Positions 43,033-51,301 of a stretch of 64,000 nucleotides of DNA are shown here, in pieces. The stretch comes from BAIKAL-G1 sp943369525 (lineage in GTDB: Bacteria > Cyanobacteriota > Cyanobacteriia > PCC-6307 > Cyanobiaceae). The notes under the pieces were generated by a model. That model had not been told where the DNA came from and did not search any database. It was given only the letters and a program-made list of their open reading frames with translations. Each line of letters starts with the position of its first letter. Position 1 is the stretch's first letter. The stretch is taken from the NCBI GenBank assembly GCA_943369525.1, contig CALRNL020000008.1, positions 1 through 64,000 on the forward strand. Direction: 5' to 3'. Made by a program: the position numbers and the translations under genes.

Positions 43033-44430
43033 ATGGCCGCCCGCTTGCGTTCCGAAAACCTTGGCATGACGTCCCACCTCAGTGGCCGGCTGGCGGCCGC
43101 CAATCTGCCCGACCAAATCCCCCGCAATCGCTTGCCTGAAAAAGGACTACGGGCTGATTTGAGCTACGAGCTGATCCACGACCACCTGATGCTCGATGGC
43201 AATGCCAGGCTCAACCTGGCCACCTTCGTTGGAACTTGGATGGAGCCAGAAGCGAGGCGGCTGATGGAGGAGTGCGCCGAGAAAAATATGATCGATAAGG
43301 ACGAATATCCCCAGACCGCAGAGATCGAGGACCGCTGCCTCAAGATCATCGCCGATCTCTGGCATGCTCCGGACCCGGACCAGGCGGTGGGGACCTCCAC
43401 CACCGGCTCCAGCGAGGCCTGCATGCTGGGTGGCCTGGTGATGCGCTGGCACTGGCGCCAGCGCCGCCAGGCCGCCGGCCTGGCCCATGACCGTCCCAAT
43501 TTGGTGATGGGCACCAATACCCAGATTTGCTGGGACAAGTTCTGCGCCTACTTCGACGTGGAGCCCAAGATGGTGCCGATCACGCCCCAGCGCCTGCAAC
43601 TGGGGGTGGATGAGGCGATCGCCCTCTGCGATGACAACACCATTGGTGTCGTCGGCATCCTGGGCAGCACCTTCGACGGCAGTTATGAGCCGATCCAGGA
43701 GCTGCAGGTTGCCCTCGACGCCCTGCAGCAGCGCACCGGTCTCGACATTCCGATCCATGTCGATGCGGCGTCCGGCGGTTTTGTGGCCCCGTTCAATTCA
43801 CCGGATCTGGTCTGGGATTTCCGCCTGCCGCGGGTCGTTTCGATTAATGCCAGCGGCCATAAGTATGGCGGTGTGCTGCCCGGCGTGGGCTGGTGCCTAT
43901 GGCGTGACCAGAGCTTGCTGCCTGAGGAACTGCGTTTCAATGTCAACTACCTAGGCGGTGAGATGCCAACGATTGGCATGAACTTCTCCCGCCCCGGCGC
44001 CCAGGTGGTCGGCCAGTATTTCAACTTCATCCACCTGGGCTTTGAGGGGTATCGCCACCGGATGAAAACCCTGGAGGCGATTGCCAGTTACATCGCCGAT
44101 AGCATCGCCAAGATCGGGCCCCTGCGCCTGGTCAGCCATCCCCTGGGCCAGCTGCCCGTGTTCGCGGTCAGCCTCGATCCTGCCATCAGCCGTTGGACCG
44201 TGTTCCAGTTGGCCGACAAACTGCGGGAACGGGGTTGGTTGATCCCCGCCTACACCCTGCCGGCCAATTGTGAGTCCCTGGCCGTGCTGCGTGTTGTGAT
44301 CCGCGCCGGCTTCAGCCGCGACATGGCCGATGTGCTGTTGGAAGACCTGGAAAGGGCCGTGGACTGGTTCCAGCGTTTAGACGGACCGATGCCGTCTCCC
44401 CATGAAGTGCGGCCGTCTTTCCACCACTGA
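43033..44430 (+). CDS. Glutamate decarboxylase
   Basis: A PLP-dependent enzyme converting glutamate to GABA and CO2, consuming a proton. The 465-residue sequence matches GadB along its length: 'ARLNLATFVGTWMEPEARRL', 'IDKDEYPQTAEIEDRC', 'AVGTSTTGSSEACMLGGL', 'IHVDAASGGFVAPF' (the D and A that hold PLP), and 'INASGHKYGGVLPGVGW' with the PLP lysine K277. The C-terminus ends in 'VRPSFHH', similar to the His-containing tail that gates pH-dependent activity in E. coli GadB. In cyanobacteria GABA feeds the GABA shunt. A MarC-family membrane protein follows 140 bases later. Confidence 0.95.
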   Translation: MAARLRSENLGMTSHLSGRLAAANLPDQIPRNRLPEKGLRADLSYELIHDHLMLDGNARLNLATFVGTWMEPEARRLMEECAEKNMIDKDEYPQTAEIEDRCLKIIADLWHAPDPDQAVGTSTTGSSEACMLGGLVMRWHWRQRRQAAGLAHDRPNLVMGTNTQICWDKFCAYFDVEPKMVPITPQRLQLGVDEAIALCDDNTIGVVGILGSTFDGSYEPIQELQVALDALQQRTGLDIPIHVDAASGGFVAPFNSPDLVWDFRLPRVVSINASGHKYGGVLPGVGWCLWRDQSLLPEELRFNVNYLGGEMPTIGMNFSRPGAQVVGQYFNFIHLGFEGYRHRMKTLEAIASYIADSIAKIGPLRLVSHPLGQLPVFAVSLDPAISRWTVFQLADKLRERGWLIPAYTLPANCESLAVLRVVIRAGFSRDMADVLLEDLERAVDWFQRLDGPMPSPHEVRPSFHH

Positions 44431-44570
44431 AGCCATCCAGCAATCACCTAGGCAATCCAACAATCTTCTGGCAATCTATTAATCATTAACGCAAGCTATC
44501 AATCGCCCAGGTAATCCAGTCATTAGCAAGGCACTCCTGCCATTCCTTTTCTCCATAACTCCTAGATGCC

Positions 44571-45224
44571 ATGGATAACACCACATTTCAGCACTACTTG
44601 ATCGGATTGCTGGCGATTGGCAATAATGTGTCGTCCTTGGGTGCCTATCTGGCCCAGACCCAGGGGATGGCAAAGCGACGCATCTGGCATGTGATTCTGC
44701 TCACCACCTTTGTTTGCTTTGTCTTCCTTGTCGTGTTCATGCTGTTCGGCACGGCCGTTCTGAACTTTTTTGGCATCTCGATCAGCAGCTTTGAGATCGC
44801 CGGTGGCCTGCTCCTCGGCGGCGTGGGCATGGAAATGATGGCCGCCGCCAACCTGGGCCCGGCTGCCCACAAGACGGTGGACTTGCCCGAGCAGGACGAT
44901 TTCCATACGGCCCTCTCGAATGCGGTGGTGCCGATCGGCATTCCCCTCACCGTGGGGGCCGGCACGGCCTCGGCCGTGGTGCTATTCGCCAATTCGGCCG
45001 CCCGCAGCGGCAGCAGCGGCAGCCTGCTGGCGGCAATTCTGACCCTGGTGCTGATCAATGCGGCGGTCTTTCGGTTTGCGAACACCGTGATGCGCCGCGT
45101 GGGTCCCCTGGCCCTAACGATCTTCACCAAGATCATGGGGCTGTTCACCCTCTCCATCGGTGTCGAATTCGTCGTGCATGGCGTGTCGACGATTGCCATG
45201 GGATTGCTGCACAAGGGAGCCTGA
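44571..45224 (+). CDS. MarC family membrane protein (UPF0056)
   Basis: The 217-residue protein has six hydrophobic segments in the MarC pattern: 'YLIGLLAIGNNVSSLGAYLA' (compare the 'NPIGxxP' start), 'VFLVVFMLFGTAVLNFFGIS', 'FEIAGGLLLGGVGMEMM', then 'AVVPIGIPLTVGAGTASAVV' corresponding to the family's 'P-x-A-x-P-L-x-x-G-P-G' second half, and two further helices. An amino-acid transport role has been proposed for the family but is not proved. It might move glutamate or GABA in connection with the decarboxylase; this is inference from order only. The 140-base gap between the genes contains degenerate 'GCAATCYA' repeats. Confidence 0.85.
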   Translation: MDNTTFQHYLIGLLAIGNNVSSLGAYLAQTQGMAKRRIWHVILLTTFVCFVFLVVFMLFGTAVLNFFGISISSFEIAGGLLLGGVGMEMMAAANLGPAAHKTVDLPEQDDFHTALSNAVVPIGIPLTVGAGTASAVVLFANSAARSGSSGSLLAAILTLVLINAAVFRFANTVMRRVGPLALTIFTKIMGLFTLSIGVEFVVHGVSTIAMGLLHKGA

Positions 45225-45248
45225 GGGCGGCGTCCTGGGCCGGCGGGA

Positions 45249-46838
45249 TCAATCCGGCAGCGCCCAGGGGTTGAGGCCCAGGTCGGCGCCCAGGCGATGG
45301 GCGCAGGCGAAACCGCTAAAGGCCACGGCGTTGAGTCCCTGGCCCGGGAAGCAGGAATCGCCAACGCAGTAGAGGCCTGGGATCGCCGTGCGGTTAAAGG
45401 GCATGGGCAGCAGGCCCGGCAGGCGCAGGGCCGGCACCGGTCCATAGCTGCCGCCGCTGCGGCCGAGGAAGCGGCGGTGGCTGCGGGGCGTCCCCACTTC
45501 CCGGTGGCGGATCGCCGCCGCCAAGCCGGGCAGGATGGCGTCGAGCCGGGCGATCAACCGATCGGCATCGGCCTGCTTCTTGGCCCCATAGGCGGCGGGT
45601 TCAAGCCCGCTCCAGGCCTCCATCGAGGACGGGGTGAAGGCATGCACAATGTGGCGATCCGGCGGCGCCAGGCTGGGATCGAGCAGGGAGGGCATGGAGA
45701 CAAACACCACCCCCTGTTCGTCTTCCATGGCCTGCCAGTCCTCCAGCAGCAGGTGGTGGCAGTGGGTTCCGGCCGGGACCAGGGAGGCGTCCACCCCCAG
45801 GTGCAGGGATAGGAAGGAGGGCGAGGGTTTGTAGCGCCGGCGCCAGGTGCGCTCGGCCGCAGGGGTGGCGTCGTCGTCGATTAGGGCGCCAAAGGTGTCC
45901 CAGCGGGTGGCATTGCTGACCACCCGGGTTGCCCGAATCTCCTCCCCATCGGCCAGGCGCACGCCCACGGCCTTGCCGTTCTCCAGCACCACCTTGGTGA
46001 CCCGGGAGCGGTAGCGAATCGCACCGCCATGGCGCTCCAAACCGGCCACCAGCTTCTGGGCGATGACCCCCACGCCCCCTTTGGGGTAATTAATCCCGCC
46101 GGCATGCCGATCGGAGAACACCATGCCGGCATTGATCATCGGCGTCAGGTCGGCGGGCATCACCGACCAGCAGAAACACTCCATGTCGATGAACTTGAGC
46201 AGGGCCGGATCTTGGATGTGGCGGCGGGCCACATCGCCCACATTCACCGGCAACCAGCGGGCCAGGCCCAGGCAGGCCAGGGGAGCGCGCAGGAACACCT
46301 TGGCCAGGTAGGCCGGATCCTCCAACGACAACAACGGCATCGCATCGAGGCAGTTGAAGACGCTCCAGCAGATGTCATAGAAGGCGCGAATCCCCTTGGC
46401 TTCATGGGGGAATAGGGCGCTGAGCCGGGCCACAAAACTGTCGTAATCCCGATCCACGGCCACATGCAAGCCATCGGGCAGGTGGTAGTCCAGCTGGGCC
46501 GGGTCGGCGATCGTTTCACAGGCTTCGCCCACATCGGCGAGGGCCCGGGTCAGCAGGTTGGTGTGCCCCTTCTGGCCGAAGCCAAAGATCATCGAGGCGC
46601 CCACATCAAAGGTGTAGCCGGCGCGGGAAAAGCTGCCGCCCGATCCCCCCGGGATGAGGTAGCGCTCCAGCACCAACACCTTGGCCCCCTTGGCGGCCAG
46701 CTGGCTGGCGGTGACCAGGCCACCGATGCCAGATCCGATCACCACCACGTCCCACGGGCCCTGGCCCCAGGCCGAATCAGCGGCGTTTGGGGCGGCGCTG
46801 GGCTGGTTGGCTGATCGGGAAGGCAGGCTGGCGGACAC
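45249..46838 (-). CDS. crtH: Carotenoid isomerase (prolycopene isomerase) CrtH
   Basis: CrtH converts poly-cis-lycopene to all-trans lycopene. The protein has the FAD-binding start 'WDVVVIGSGIGGLVTASQLA', then 'KVLVLERYLIPGGSGGSF' and 'GYTFDVGASMIFGF'. Further segments are 'FCWSVMPADLTPMINAGMVF', 'GGINYPKGGVGVIAQKLV', and the C-terminal FAD segment 'IPGLYCVGDSCFPGQGLNAV'. I place the start at GTG 46838, giving 529 residues; upstream of it the frame is a shadow of trmFO. It lies 35 bases downstream of trmFO and is probably in the same transcript as psbY-trmFO. Confidence 0.93.
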   Translation of the reverse strand: MSASLPSRSANQPSAAPNAADSAWGQGPWDVVVIGSGIGGLVTASQLAAKGAKVLVLERYLIPGGSGGSFSRAGYTFDVGASMIFGFGQKGHTNLLTRALADVGEACETIADPAQLDYHLPDGLHVAVDRDYDSFVARLSALFPHEAKGIRAFYDICWSVFNCLDAMPLLSLEDPAYLAKVFLRAPLACLGLARWLPVNVGDVARRHIQDPALLKFIDMECFCWSVMPADLTPMINAGMVFSDRHAGGINYPKGGVGVIAQKLVAGLERHGGAIRYRSRVTKVVLENGKAVGVRLADGEEIRATRVVSNATRWDTFGALIDDDATPAAERTWRRRYKPSPSFLSLHLGVDASLVPAGTHCHHLLLEDWQAMEDEQGVVFVSMPSLLDPSLAPPDRHIVHAFTPSSMEAWSGLEPAAYGAKKQADADRLIARLDAILPGLAAAIRHREVGTPRSHRRFLGRSGGSYGPVPALRLPGLLPMPFNRTAIPGLYCVGDSCFPGQGLNAVAFSGFACAHRLGADLGLNPWALPD

Positions 46839-46873
46839 GGACGCTCGGGCGGGGGTGGGGCGGCGGGCCGACC

Positions 46874-48337
46874 CTACGCAGGGGTCAGCTGGGGCTGCGG
46901 CGCCGCTTGCGGATCTGGTCTGGGTTGGGCCTCGGGGCTCCCGGCTGGGGCTGGCTGCCGGGCAAAGGGAGCCAGGTCGGCCAGGGCCCGGTCCCGGTAG
47001 GCGCCATAGCGGCGCCGTTTGTCGCGGATGCGTTCCGGCAGCTCCGGCAGCAGGCCGAAGTTGGGCGGCATCGGCTGGAATTTGCCGCTGGGGGCGCTGG
47101 CGATGAAGTGGGTCAGGGCGCCGATCATGGTGGTGGGCGGCAGGCTGATGGGCTCTTGGCCCAGGGCCAGCCGGGCGGCATTGGTGCCTGCGAGCCAGCC
47201 CCCCGCCACGGCGGCTGCGTAGCCCTCGGTGCCGGTGATCTGGCCGGCGGCCAGCAGGCTCGGCCGGTTGCGGAATTGCAGGGTGGGATCGAGCAGCTGG
47301 GGGGCCTCCAGGAAGGTGTTGCGGTGCATCACCCCAAAGCGCACGAACTCGGCGTTCTCCAGGCCAGGGATGAGCCGCAACACGCGCTTTTGCTCGCCCC
47401 ATTTCAGGTTGGTCTGGAAGCCCACCAGGTTCCAGAGCCGGCCGTCCTTGTCTTCCTGGCGTAGCTGCACCACGGCGTAGGCCCGCTTGGCCCGGCGCAC
47501 GTCCCGGTCGTGCAGGTCGCCCCAGCGGGGATCCCACAGCCCGATCGGCTTGAGCGGCCCGTAGCGCATGGTGTCTTCACCGCGGCGGGCCAACTCCTCA
47601 ATCGGCAAGCAGCCTTCAAAAAAGCTGGCATTGCCCAGCTCGAAATCCTTCAGTTCGGCCTGTTCGGCGGCAAGCAGCGCCTCCCGGAAGGCCAGGAACT
47701 GCGGCTTGTCCATCGGGCAGTTGATGTAGTCGGCGTCGCCCTTGTCGTAACGGCTGGCCCGGAACGCCACCGTTAGGTCGATGCTCTCCCCCTCCACGAT
47801 TGGACTGGCGGCATCAAAGAAATGGCAGTCCTCGCGGCCGGTGAACTGGCGCAGCTCGCCAGCGAGGGCGTCACTGGTGAGGGGCCCTGTGGCCAGCACG
47901 GCAATCTGGCCTGCGCCCGGCAGCTCCAGCTGCTCGCGCCGTTCCACGCTCACCAGGGGATGGCTCTCCAGGGCGGCGGTGAGGGCGGCGCTGTAGCGGC
48001 CCCGATCCACCGCCAGGGCGCCACCGGCCGGCACGGCATGGCGATCGGCCGTGTCGATCACCAGGGACCCCAGCTGGCGCAGTTCGGTTTGCAGCAGTCC
48101 TGCGGCCCGGTCGCTGCTCAGCGCCCCAAAACTGTTGCTGCAAACCAATTCAGCAAATTCAGCGCTGTGGTGGGCCGGGGAACGACGCACGGGCCGCATC
48201 TCGACGAGTCGCACGGCCAGGCCCGCCGAAGCAATTTGCCAAGCGGCTTCGGTGCCAGCTAGGCCAGCCCCAATCACCAGCAGGGGATCGCTGGAGCTGG
48301 CGGGCGACTGGCTCAGGGAAGACAATGAGGAAATCAC
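46874..48337 (-). CDS. trmFO: tRNA (m5U54) methyltransferase TrmFO, folate-dependent
   Basis: TrmFO makes 5-methyluridine at position 54 of tRNA using methylenetetrahydrofolate and FAD. The 487-residue protein begins (GTG) with the FAD motif 'PLLVIGAGLAGTEAAWQIA', then 'VEMRPVRRSPAHHSAEFAEL', 'CSNSFGALS', 'HAVPAGGALAVDRGRYS', 'YDKGDADYINCPMDKPQFLA', 'FEGCLPIEELARRGEDTMRY', and 'AGQITGTEGYAAAVAGGWLA'. These are all family hallmarks. The C-terminus has an extra Pro/Ala/Gln-rich tail. It lies 30 bases after psbY on the same strand. Confidence 0.95.
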   Translation of the reverse strand: MISSLSSLSQSPASSSDPLLVIGAGLAGTEAAWQIASAGLAVRLVEMRPVRRSPAHHSAEFAELVCSNSFGALSSDRAAGLLQTELRQLGSLVIDTADRHAVPAGGALAVDRGRYSAALTAALESHPLVSVERREQLELPGAGQIAVLATGPLTSDALAGELRQFTGREDCHFFDAASPIVEGESIDLTVAFRASRYDKGDADYINCPMDKPQFLAFREALLAAEQAELKDFELGNASFFEGCLPIEELARRGEDTMRYGPLKPIGLWDPRWGDLHDRDVRRAKRAYAVVQLRQEDKDGRLWNLVGFQTNLKWGEQKRVLRLIPGLENAEFVRFGVMHRNTFLEAPQLLDPTLQFRNRPSLLAAGQITGTEGYAAAVAGGWLAGTNAARLALGQEPISLPPTTMIGALTHFIASAPSGKFQPMPPNFGLLPELPERIRDKRRRYGAYRDRALADLAPFARQPAPAGSPEAQPRPDPQAAPQPQLTPA

Positions 48338-48367
48338 AAAAGCCGGATCAAACGCTCCGGCCAGACC

Positions 48368-48490
48368 TCAGGCGCGGGCGCGCTTGAGCAGGAGTTGGAG
48401 TTGACCGATGGCAGCGCGGCCAATGTTGAAGGCAGCCCAACCCACGGCAAGCAGCACGGGGGTGGCAACCAGCAGAAGCCGAGCATCCAT
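48368..48490 (-). CDS. psbY: Photosystem II protein PsbY
   Basis: A 40-residue single-helix protein: it begins MDARLLLVATPVLLAVGWAA, continues 'FNIGRAAIGQLQLLLKRARA', and ends at a TGA. This matches cyanobacterial PsbY (M-D-x-R-x-x-V-x-x-P-V-L-L, then W-x-x-F-N-I, then the GQ-Q segment). PsbY sits at the edge of photosystem II near cytochrome b559. It is the first gene of psbY-trmFO-crtH. It is too short for common ORF cut-offs and easily missed. Confidence 0.93.
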   Translation of the reverse strand: MDARLLLVATPVLLAVGWAAFNIGRAAIGQLQLLLKRARA

Positions 48491-48682
48491 GGTGGGGCGG
48501 ATCAATTGCGTGGCGCGATCCTACGGACTTGGGCGCCCAACCGGGGCCAGACCAGCCGAGCCGATCAAAATTGCAGCAATCGGCACGGAGAATTCCCCAG
48601 GGTGCTGGCCTGGCTCACCCCTTGCCAGGAAACCAATCGCCATGGGTTGGGAGTTGGTTGCGACCTGTTGGAGCGCTCCCAT

Positions 48683-48722
48683 GGCCGCCCCGGCCCAGGC
48701 TGCGGTGACAGCCGGGGCGGCC
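48683..48722 (-). terminator. GC-rich hairpin downstream of the carbonic-anhydrase-like gene
   Basis: GGCCGCCCCGGC (48683-48694) and GCCGGGGCGGCC (48711-48722) form an exact 12-bp stem with a 16-base loop, beginning 10 bases after the stop codon of the minus-strand gene at 48732. It is strong enough to stop or protect a transcript, though no T-run follows. Confidence 0.6.
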
Positions 48723-48731
48723 AGCTAGCCC

Positions 48732-49253
48732 TCAGGACCCGAAGCCCGTGGTCTGGGAGCGGCCGGCGTGGGCCTGGGCCAGCTGCTGGTAACGGCGCGC
48801 ATGTTGGCGTTGCTCCGCCACCACCTCTGGGGAGAGCTCCCGTTTGACCTGGGCAGGCGCGCCCATCACCAGGCAGCTGGGGGGCACGTCGCGGGTGACG
48901 ACGGAACCGGCGGCCACCAGGGCCCCTGCGCCCACGGTGACGCCATTGAGCACGATCGCGCCGATGCCGATCAGGCAGCCGTCCTCCAAAGTGGCCCCAT
49001 GGATCACGGCCCGGTGGCCGATGGTCACATCGGCGCCGATCGTCACCGGATAGCCGGGGTCCCCATGCAGGATCGCCCCATCCTGCACATTGCTGCCCGG
49101 TCCCACCACGATCGGACAGACATCGCCGCGGGCCACGGCCGTGGGCCAGAGGCTGGACCCGGCGCCCAGGTGCACATCGCCAATGACTACCGCACTGGTC
49201 GCCACCCAGGCCTGGGGATGCAAGCGCGGCTCGGGCCAGGGAAACGTAGTCAT
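48732..49253 (-). CDS. Gamma-class carbonic anhydrase/hexapeptide-repeat protein
   Basis: The 173-residue protein is a left-handed beta-helix with hexapeptide repeats ('AVVIGDVHLGAGSSLWPTAV', 'VTIGADVTIGHRAVIHGATL', 'IGIGAIVLNGVTVGAGALVA'). The three zinc or iron ligands of gamma carbonic anhydrases are present: H63 in 'AILHGD', H80 and H85 in 'TIGHRAVIHG', with the R-G-D motif at 'AVARGDVCPIVVG'. The acidic loop typical of Cam-type enzymes is absent, as in CamH/YrdA-like members. The C-terminus adds a helix ('EVVAEQRQHARRYQQLAQAH'). CO2 hydration is possible but not assured. Confidence 0.85.
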   Translation of the reverse strand: MTTFPWPEPRLHPQAWVATSAVVIGDVHLGAGSSLWPTAVARGDVCPIVVGPGSNVQDGAILHGDPGYPVTIGADVTIGHRAVIHGATLEDGCLIGIGAIVLNGVTVGAGALVAAGSVVTRDVPPSCLVMGAPAQVKRELSPEVVAEQRQHARRYQQLAQAHAGRSQTTGFGS

Positions 49254-49397
49254 GCCAAGGGCTGCTCAGGGCTGGTGGGGCCAGTGTGCCCCCTTCCTGA
49301 CCCACCTAGGGCCGGCTGGCCCTTGGAGGAGACCCCGGCTGGGTGATACGTTCCCTTGGTGCCCGAAAGGGCTGCCCCTGGGCTTGTCCCACGTGGC

Positions 49398-49469
49398 GGG
49401 TCGCTAGCTCAGCGGTAGAGCACTCGGCTTTTAACCGATTGGTCCTGAGTTCGAATCTCAGGCGACCCA
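49398..49469 (+). tRNA. trnK: tRNA-Lys (anticodon UUU)
   Basis: The 72-base sequence folds as a tRNA: acceptor arms GGGTCGC and GCGACCC with discriminator A, D arm GCTC/GAGC, anticodon loop CTTTTAA with anticodon TTT, and T arm CTGAG/CTCAG with TTCGAAT. The CCA end is not encoded. The outermost anticodon-stem pair is a C-T mismatch. The D loop is short (AGCGGTA), normal for this group. Confidence 0.97.
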
Positions 49470-49800
49470 TATTTAAAGAAGCCAACACTTTTCGTCGAAC
49501 CAGCCTCGGCAGTTCTTTTTGGCGCTTCAAATCGGTCGCTCGCCTGGTGGTCAGCGCATCTGGCCAGGGCCGCCTTGCGTTAGACCCGTCTTTGCAACCC
49601 CGCCAGTCGCAACTTGGGCCTAGGTCCGTTGGCGGGCTGGGCACCATGGGGCCCAATCGGAGGGCCCATGGGCCCCATTCCCCTAGCCCATGGGCCCCAT
49701 TCCCCTAGCCCAGGGGTTGGTACTGATCCGCCTGGTCGTTGAGATGGGGCAGCAACGCAACTAGCGATTAGCGTTGTAAATAAGTTTCTGAAATAGGAAA
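49470..49800. other. 331-base gap after tRNA-Lys with two exact 22-bp repeats
   Basis: No gene is seen here. At 49665-49686 and 49687-49708 a 22-bp unit (CCCATGGGCCCCATTCCCCT...) is repeated exactly. Each unit holds the palindrome GGGCCCATGGGCCC or part of it, so the DNA can form small hairpins. The last 60 bases before the small minus-strand gene are AT-rich. Confidence 0.7.
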
Positions 49801-49977
49801 TTAGCAGTCCCGATTGGTGGGCACTTCGCCAATCTGGTAATACTGCCGGTCATCGGAGCAACAGAGATCGGCGTAGTAACGCTCCAGCACCCCATGGGCT
49901 TCGTCGTAGCTAGCGAAGGTCTGGTTGGTGATGCTGTCGTCGATGCCATCATCCCGCCGGATCCGAAAACCAGTCAC
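49801..49977 (-). CDS. Small conserved acidic protein (58 aa), hypothetical
   Basis: A short minus-strand frame starting with GTG at 49977, with a TAA four codons upstream so that the start is well defined. It reads 'VTGFRIRRDDGIDDSITN', 'QTFASYDEAHGVLERYYADL', then 'CCSDDRQYYQIGEVPTNRDC'. The pattern is protein-like: charged N-terminal strand, a helix 'YDEAHGVLERYYADLC', and a Cys pair. A GGAGGAG element lies about 17 bases before the start. I believe similar proteins occur in cyanobacteria, but the function is unknown. Confidence 0.65.
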   Translation of the reverse strand: MTGFRIRRDDGIDDSITNQTFASYDEAHGVLERYYADLCCSDDRQYYQIGEVPTNRDC

Positions 49978-50090
49978 CCCACCCCAGCGTTAAAGCTCCT
50001 CCAGGCTATGGCGGCGGGGAAGACCTTGGCGATCCCTAGGCTTGGTTCAAGGACCAGCCCGTGCCAGGCATCGATCCCCAGGAGTGAGCG

Positions 50091-50663
50091 ATGACCAGCC
50101 CCCAACCCTTACCCCCCTGGCGCCCCCTGCTGCGGGGAGCCCGCGAACGGGAAGGGCGCCTGCCCCAGGCGCGTTGGTTGCAGCTGGCCACCGTGGCGGC
50201 CGACGGCACGCCCCGGATTCGCACCCTGGTGTTTCGCGGCTGGGCCGATGGGGCTGCCCTCGACTTACTCACCGATGGCCGCAGCGCCAAGTTGGCCGAA
50301 TTAAGCCGGCAACCCTGCGTCGAATTGGCTTGGCTGCTCCCCAAGGCCCGCTGCCAATTCCGTTTGCGCGGATCGCTTTTAAGCCTGCCCGCTCCTATGG
50401 ATGCCAGGGAAATGGAACGCCATTGGCAGAGCCTGTCCCCGGCTGGCCGGGCCCTGTGGGGCTGGCCCCAGCCGGGCGCTCCCCTCGAGGCCGGGGCCCC
50501 TTTCCCCAGGGAGCTCGCCGCTGATTTGCCCATCCCAGCGCACTTCCAGCTGCTGCGGATTGCGCTGACCCAGGTGGAGCTCCTGGAGCTAACGGACCAC
50601 CCCCATCGGCGCCGCCGTTGGTGCCTAGGGGATGGCTGGCAAGAGCAGCCCCTCAATCCCTAG
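50091..50663 (+). CDS. Pyridoxamine-phosphate-oxidase-like FMN-binding protein
   Basis: The 190-residue protein resembles the PNPOx-like family found in cyanobacteria: 'LPPWRPLLRGAREREGRLPQ', 'ARWLQLATVAADGTPRIRTL', 'VFRGWADGAALDLLTDGRSA', 'KLAELSRQPCVELAWLLPKA', 'RCQFRLRGSL', and the C-terminal 'PHRRRRWCLGDGWQEQPLNP'. The 'GTPRIRTLVFR' and 'R-Q-FRLRG' segments are the FMN-binding strands. True pyridoxamine-phosphate oxidase activity is uncertain; it may be an FMN-dependent oxidoreductase of another substrate. Confidence 0.85.
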   Translation: MTSPQPLPPWRPLLRGAREREGRLPQARWLQLATVAADGTPRIRTLVFRGWADGAALDLLTDGRSAKLAELSRQPCVELAWLLPKARCQFRLRGSLLSLPAPMDAREMERHWQSLSPAGRALWGWPQPGAPLEAGAPFPRELAADLPIPAHFQLLRIALTQVELLELTDHPHRRRRWCLGDGWQEQPLNP

Positions 50664-50816
50664 TGCGCCGAATCCAGTCCAGGGGCAAGGGCCGGCCTGT
50701 TCCGGGATGTAAAAAGGGAGAAAGGGGACGGGTTGAGTTGCCCCATGGCCTGGGCCCGGCCTCCCCAGGCGCCAGGCCCGGACCGGACTCCGCTGATCCA
50801 TTCCCCCACCCAGGCC

Positions 50817-51020
50817 ATGGCCACCCTTTCCCCGGCTGAGCGTCTGCAATCCCTGGGCCGATTTGGCCTCCGGGCCCTGCGCATTGCCGCCAGCACGGTT
50901 TCGATTGTGGAGCTCCTCCGCAGCGACTGGAGCGGTGGCATCGCTGCCGGCCTGGCCTGGCTGGTGTTTCTGCAGGTGGAGCGGCGCTTGCCGCCATCAG
51001 CGCCAAAGCCCAACGATTGA
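50817..51020 (+). CDS. Small hypothetical protein with one hydrophobic segment
   Basis: A 67-residue frame from ATG 50817: 'MATLSPAERLQSLGRFGLRA', 'LRIAASTVSIVELLRSDWSG', then 'GIAAGLAWLVFLQVERRLPP'. The helix 'GIAAGLAWLVFLQVE' may cross or touch the membrane. I do not recognise a family. It follows the PNPOx-like gene in the same direction, about 150 bases downstream. Confidence 0.55.
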   Translation: MATLSPAERLQSLGRFGLRALRIAASTVSIVELLRSDWSGGIAAGLAWLVFLQVERRLPPSAPKPND

Positions 51021-51033
51021 ATTCGCTCCCTAT

Positions 51034-51093
51034 GGCTGATTGACCAGGGGCTGATTGACCTGTGGCTGATCGACCAGTGGCTGATTGACCAGG
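51034..51093. repeat. Four tandem copies of a 15-bp unit
   Basis: GGCTGATTGACCAGG (51034-51048), GGCTGATTGACCTGT (51049-51063), GGCTGATCGACCAGT (51064-51078) and GGCTGATTGACCAGG (51079-51093), followed by decaying partial copies to about 51140. It starts 13 bases after the stop of the small gene and lies in the 281-base gap up to the convergent SOD gene, where I see nothing else. Confidence 0.88.
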
Positions 51094-51301
51094 GCTGGTT
51101 CAACCCAGCGGAAGTCAACCCATCGGGATTAACCCATTGGCTGGCCTGCCCCTCCCAGGCCAGGGCCCTGGCCTGGGTAATCCTTTATTTCGCTGTCAAA
51201 GCTGGGGTTTGGCCTTCATCCACCCCTATCCGGTGGAGCTGGATCTCCCCATCTGGACCGTTCAAAGCGAGATTCGACCAACGAGGGCCCGCCGGGGGCG
51301 G

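Noticed and set aside
46839..47537. N-terminal extension of the crtH frame into trmFO
   Set aside because: The extension lies inside trmFO in another frame and has no similarity to CrtH; the FAD-binding start begins just after GTG 46838.
49665..49708. Repeats after tRNA-Lys considered as an integration (att) site
   Set aside because: The two copies are adjacent and do not match the tRNA 3' end; no integrase or phage gene is near.
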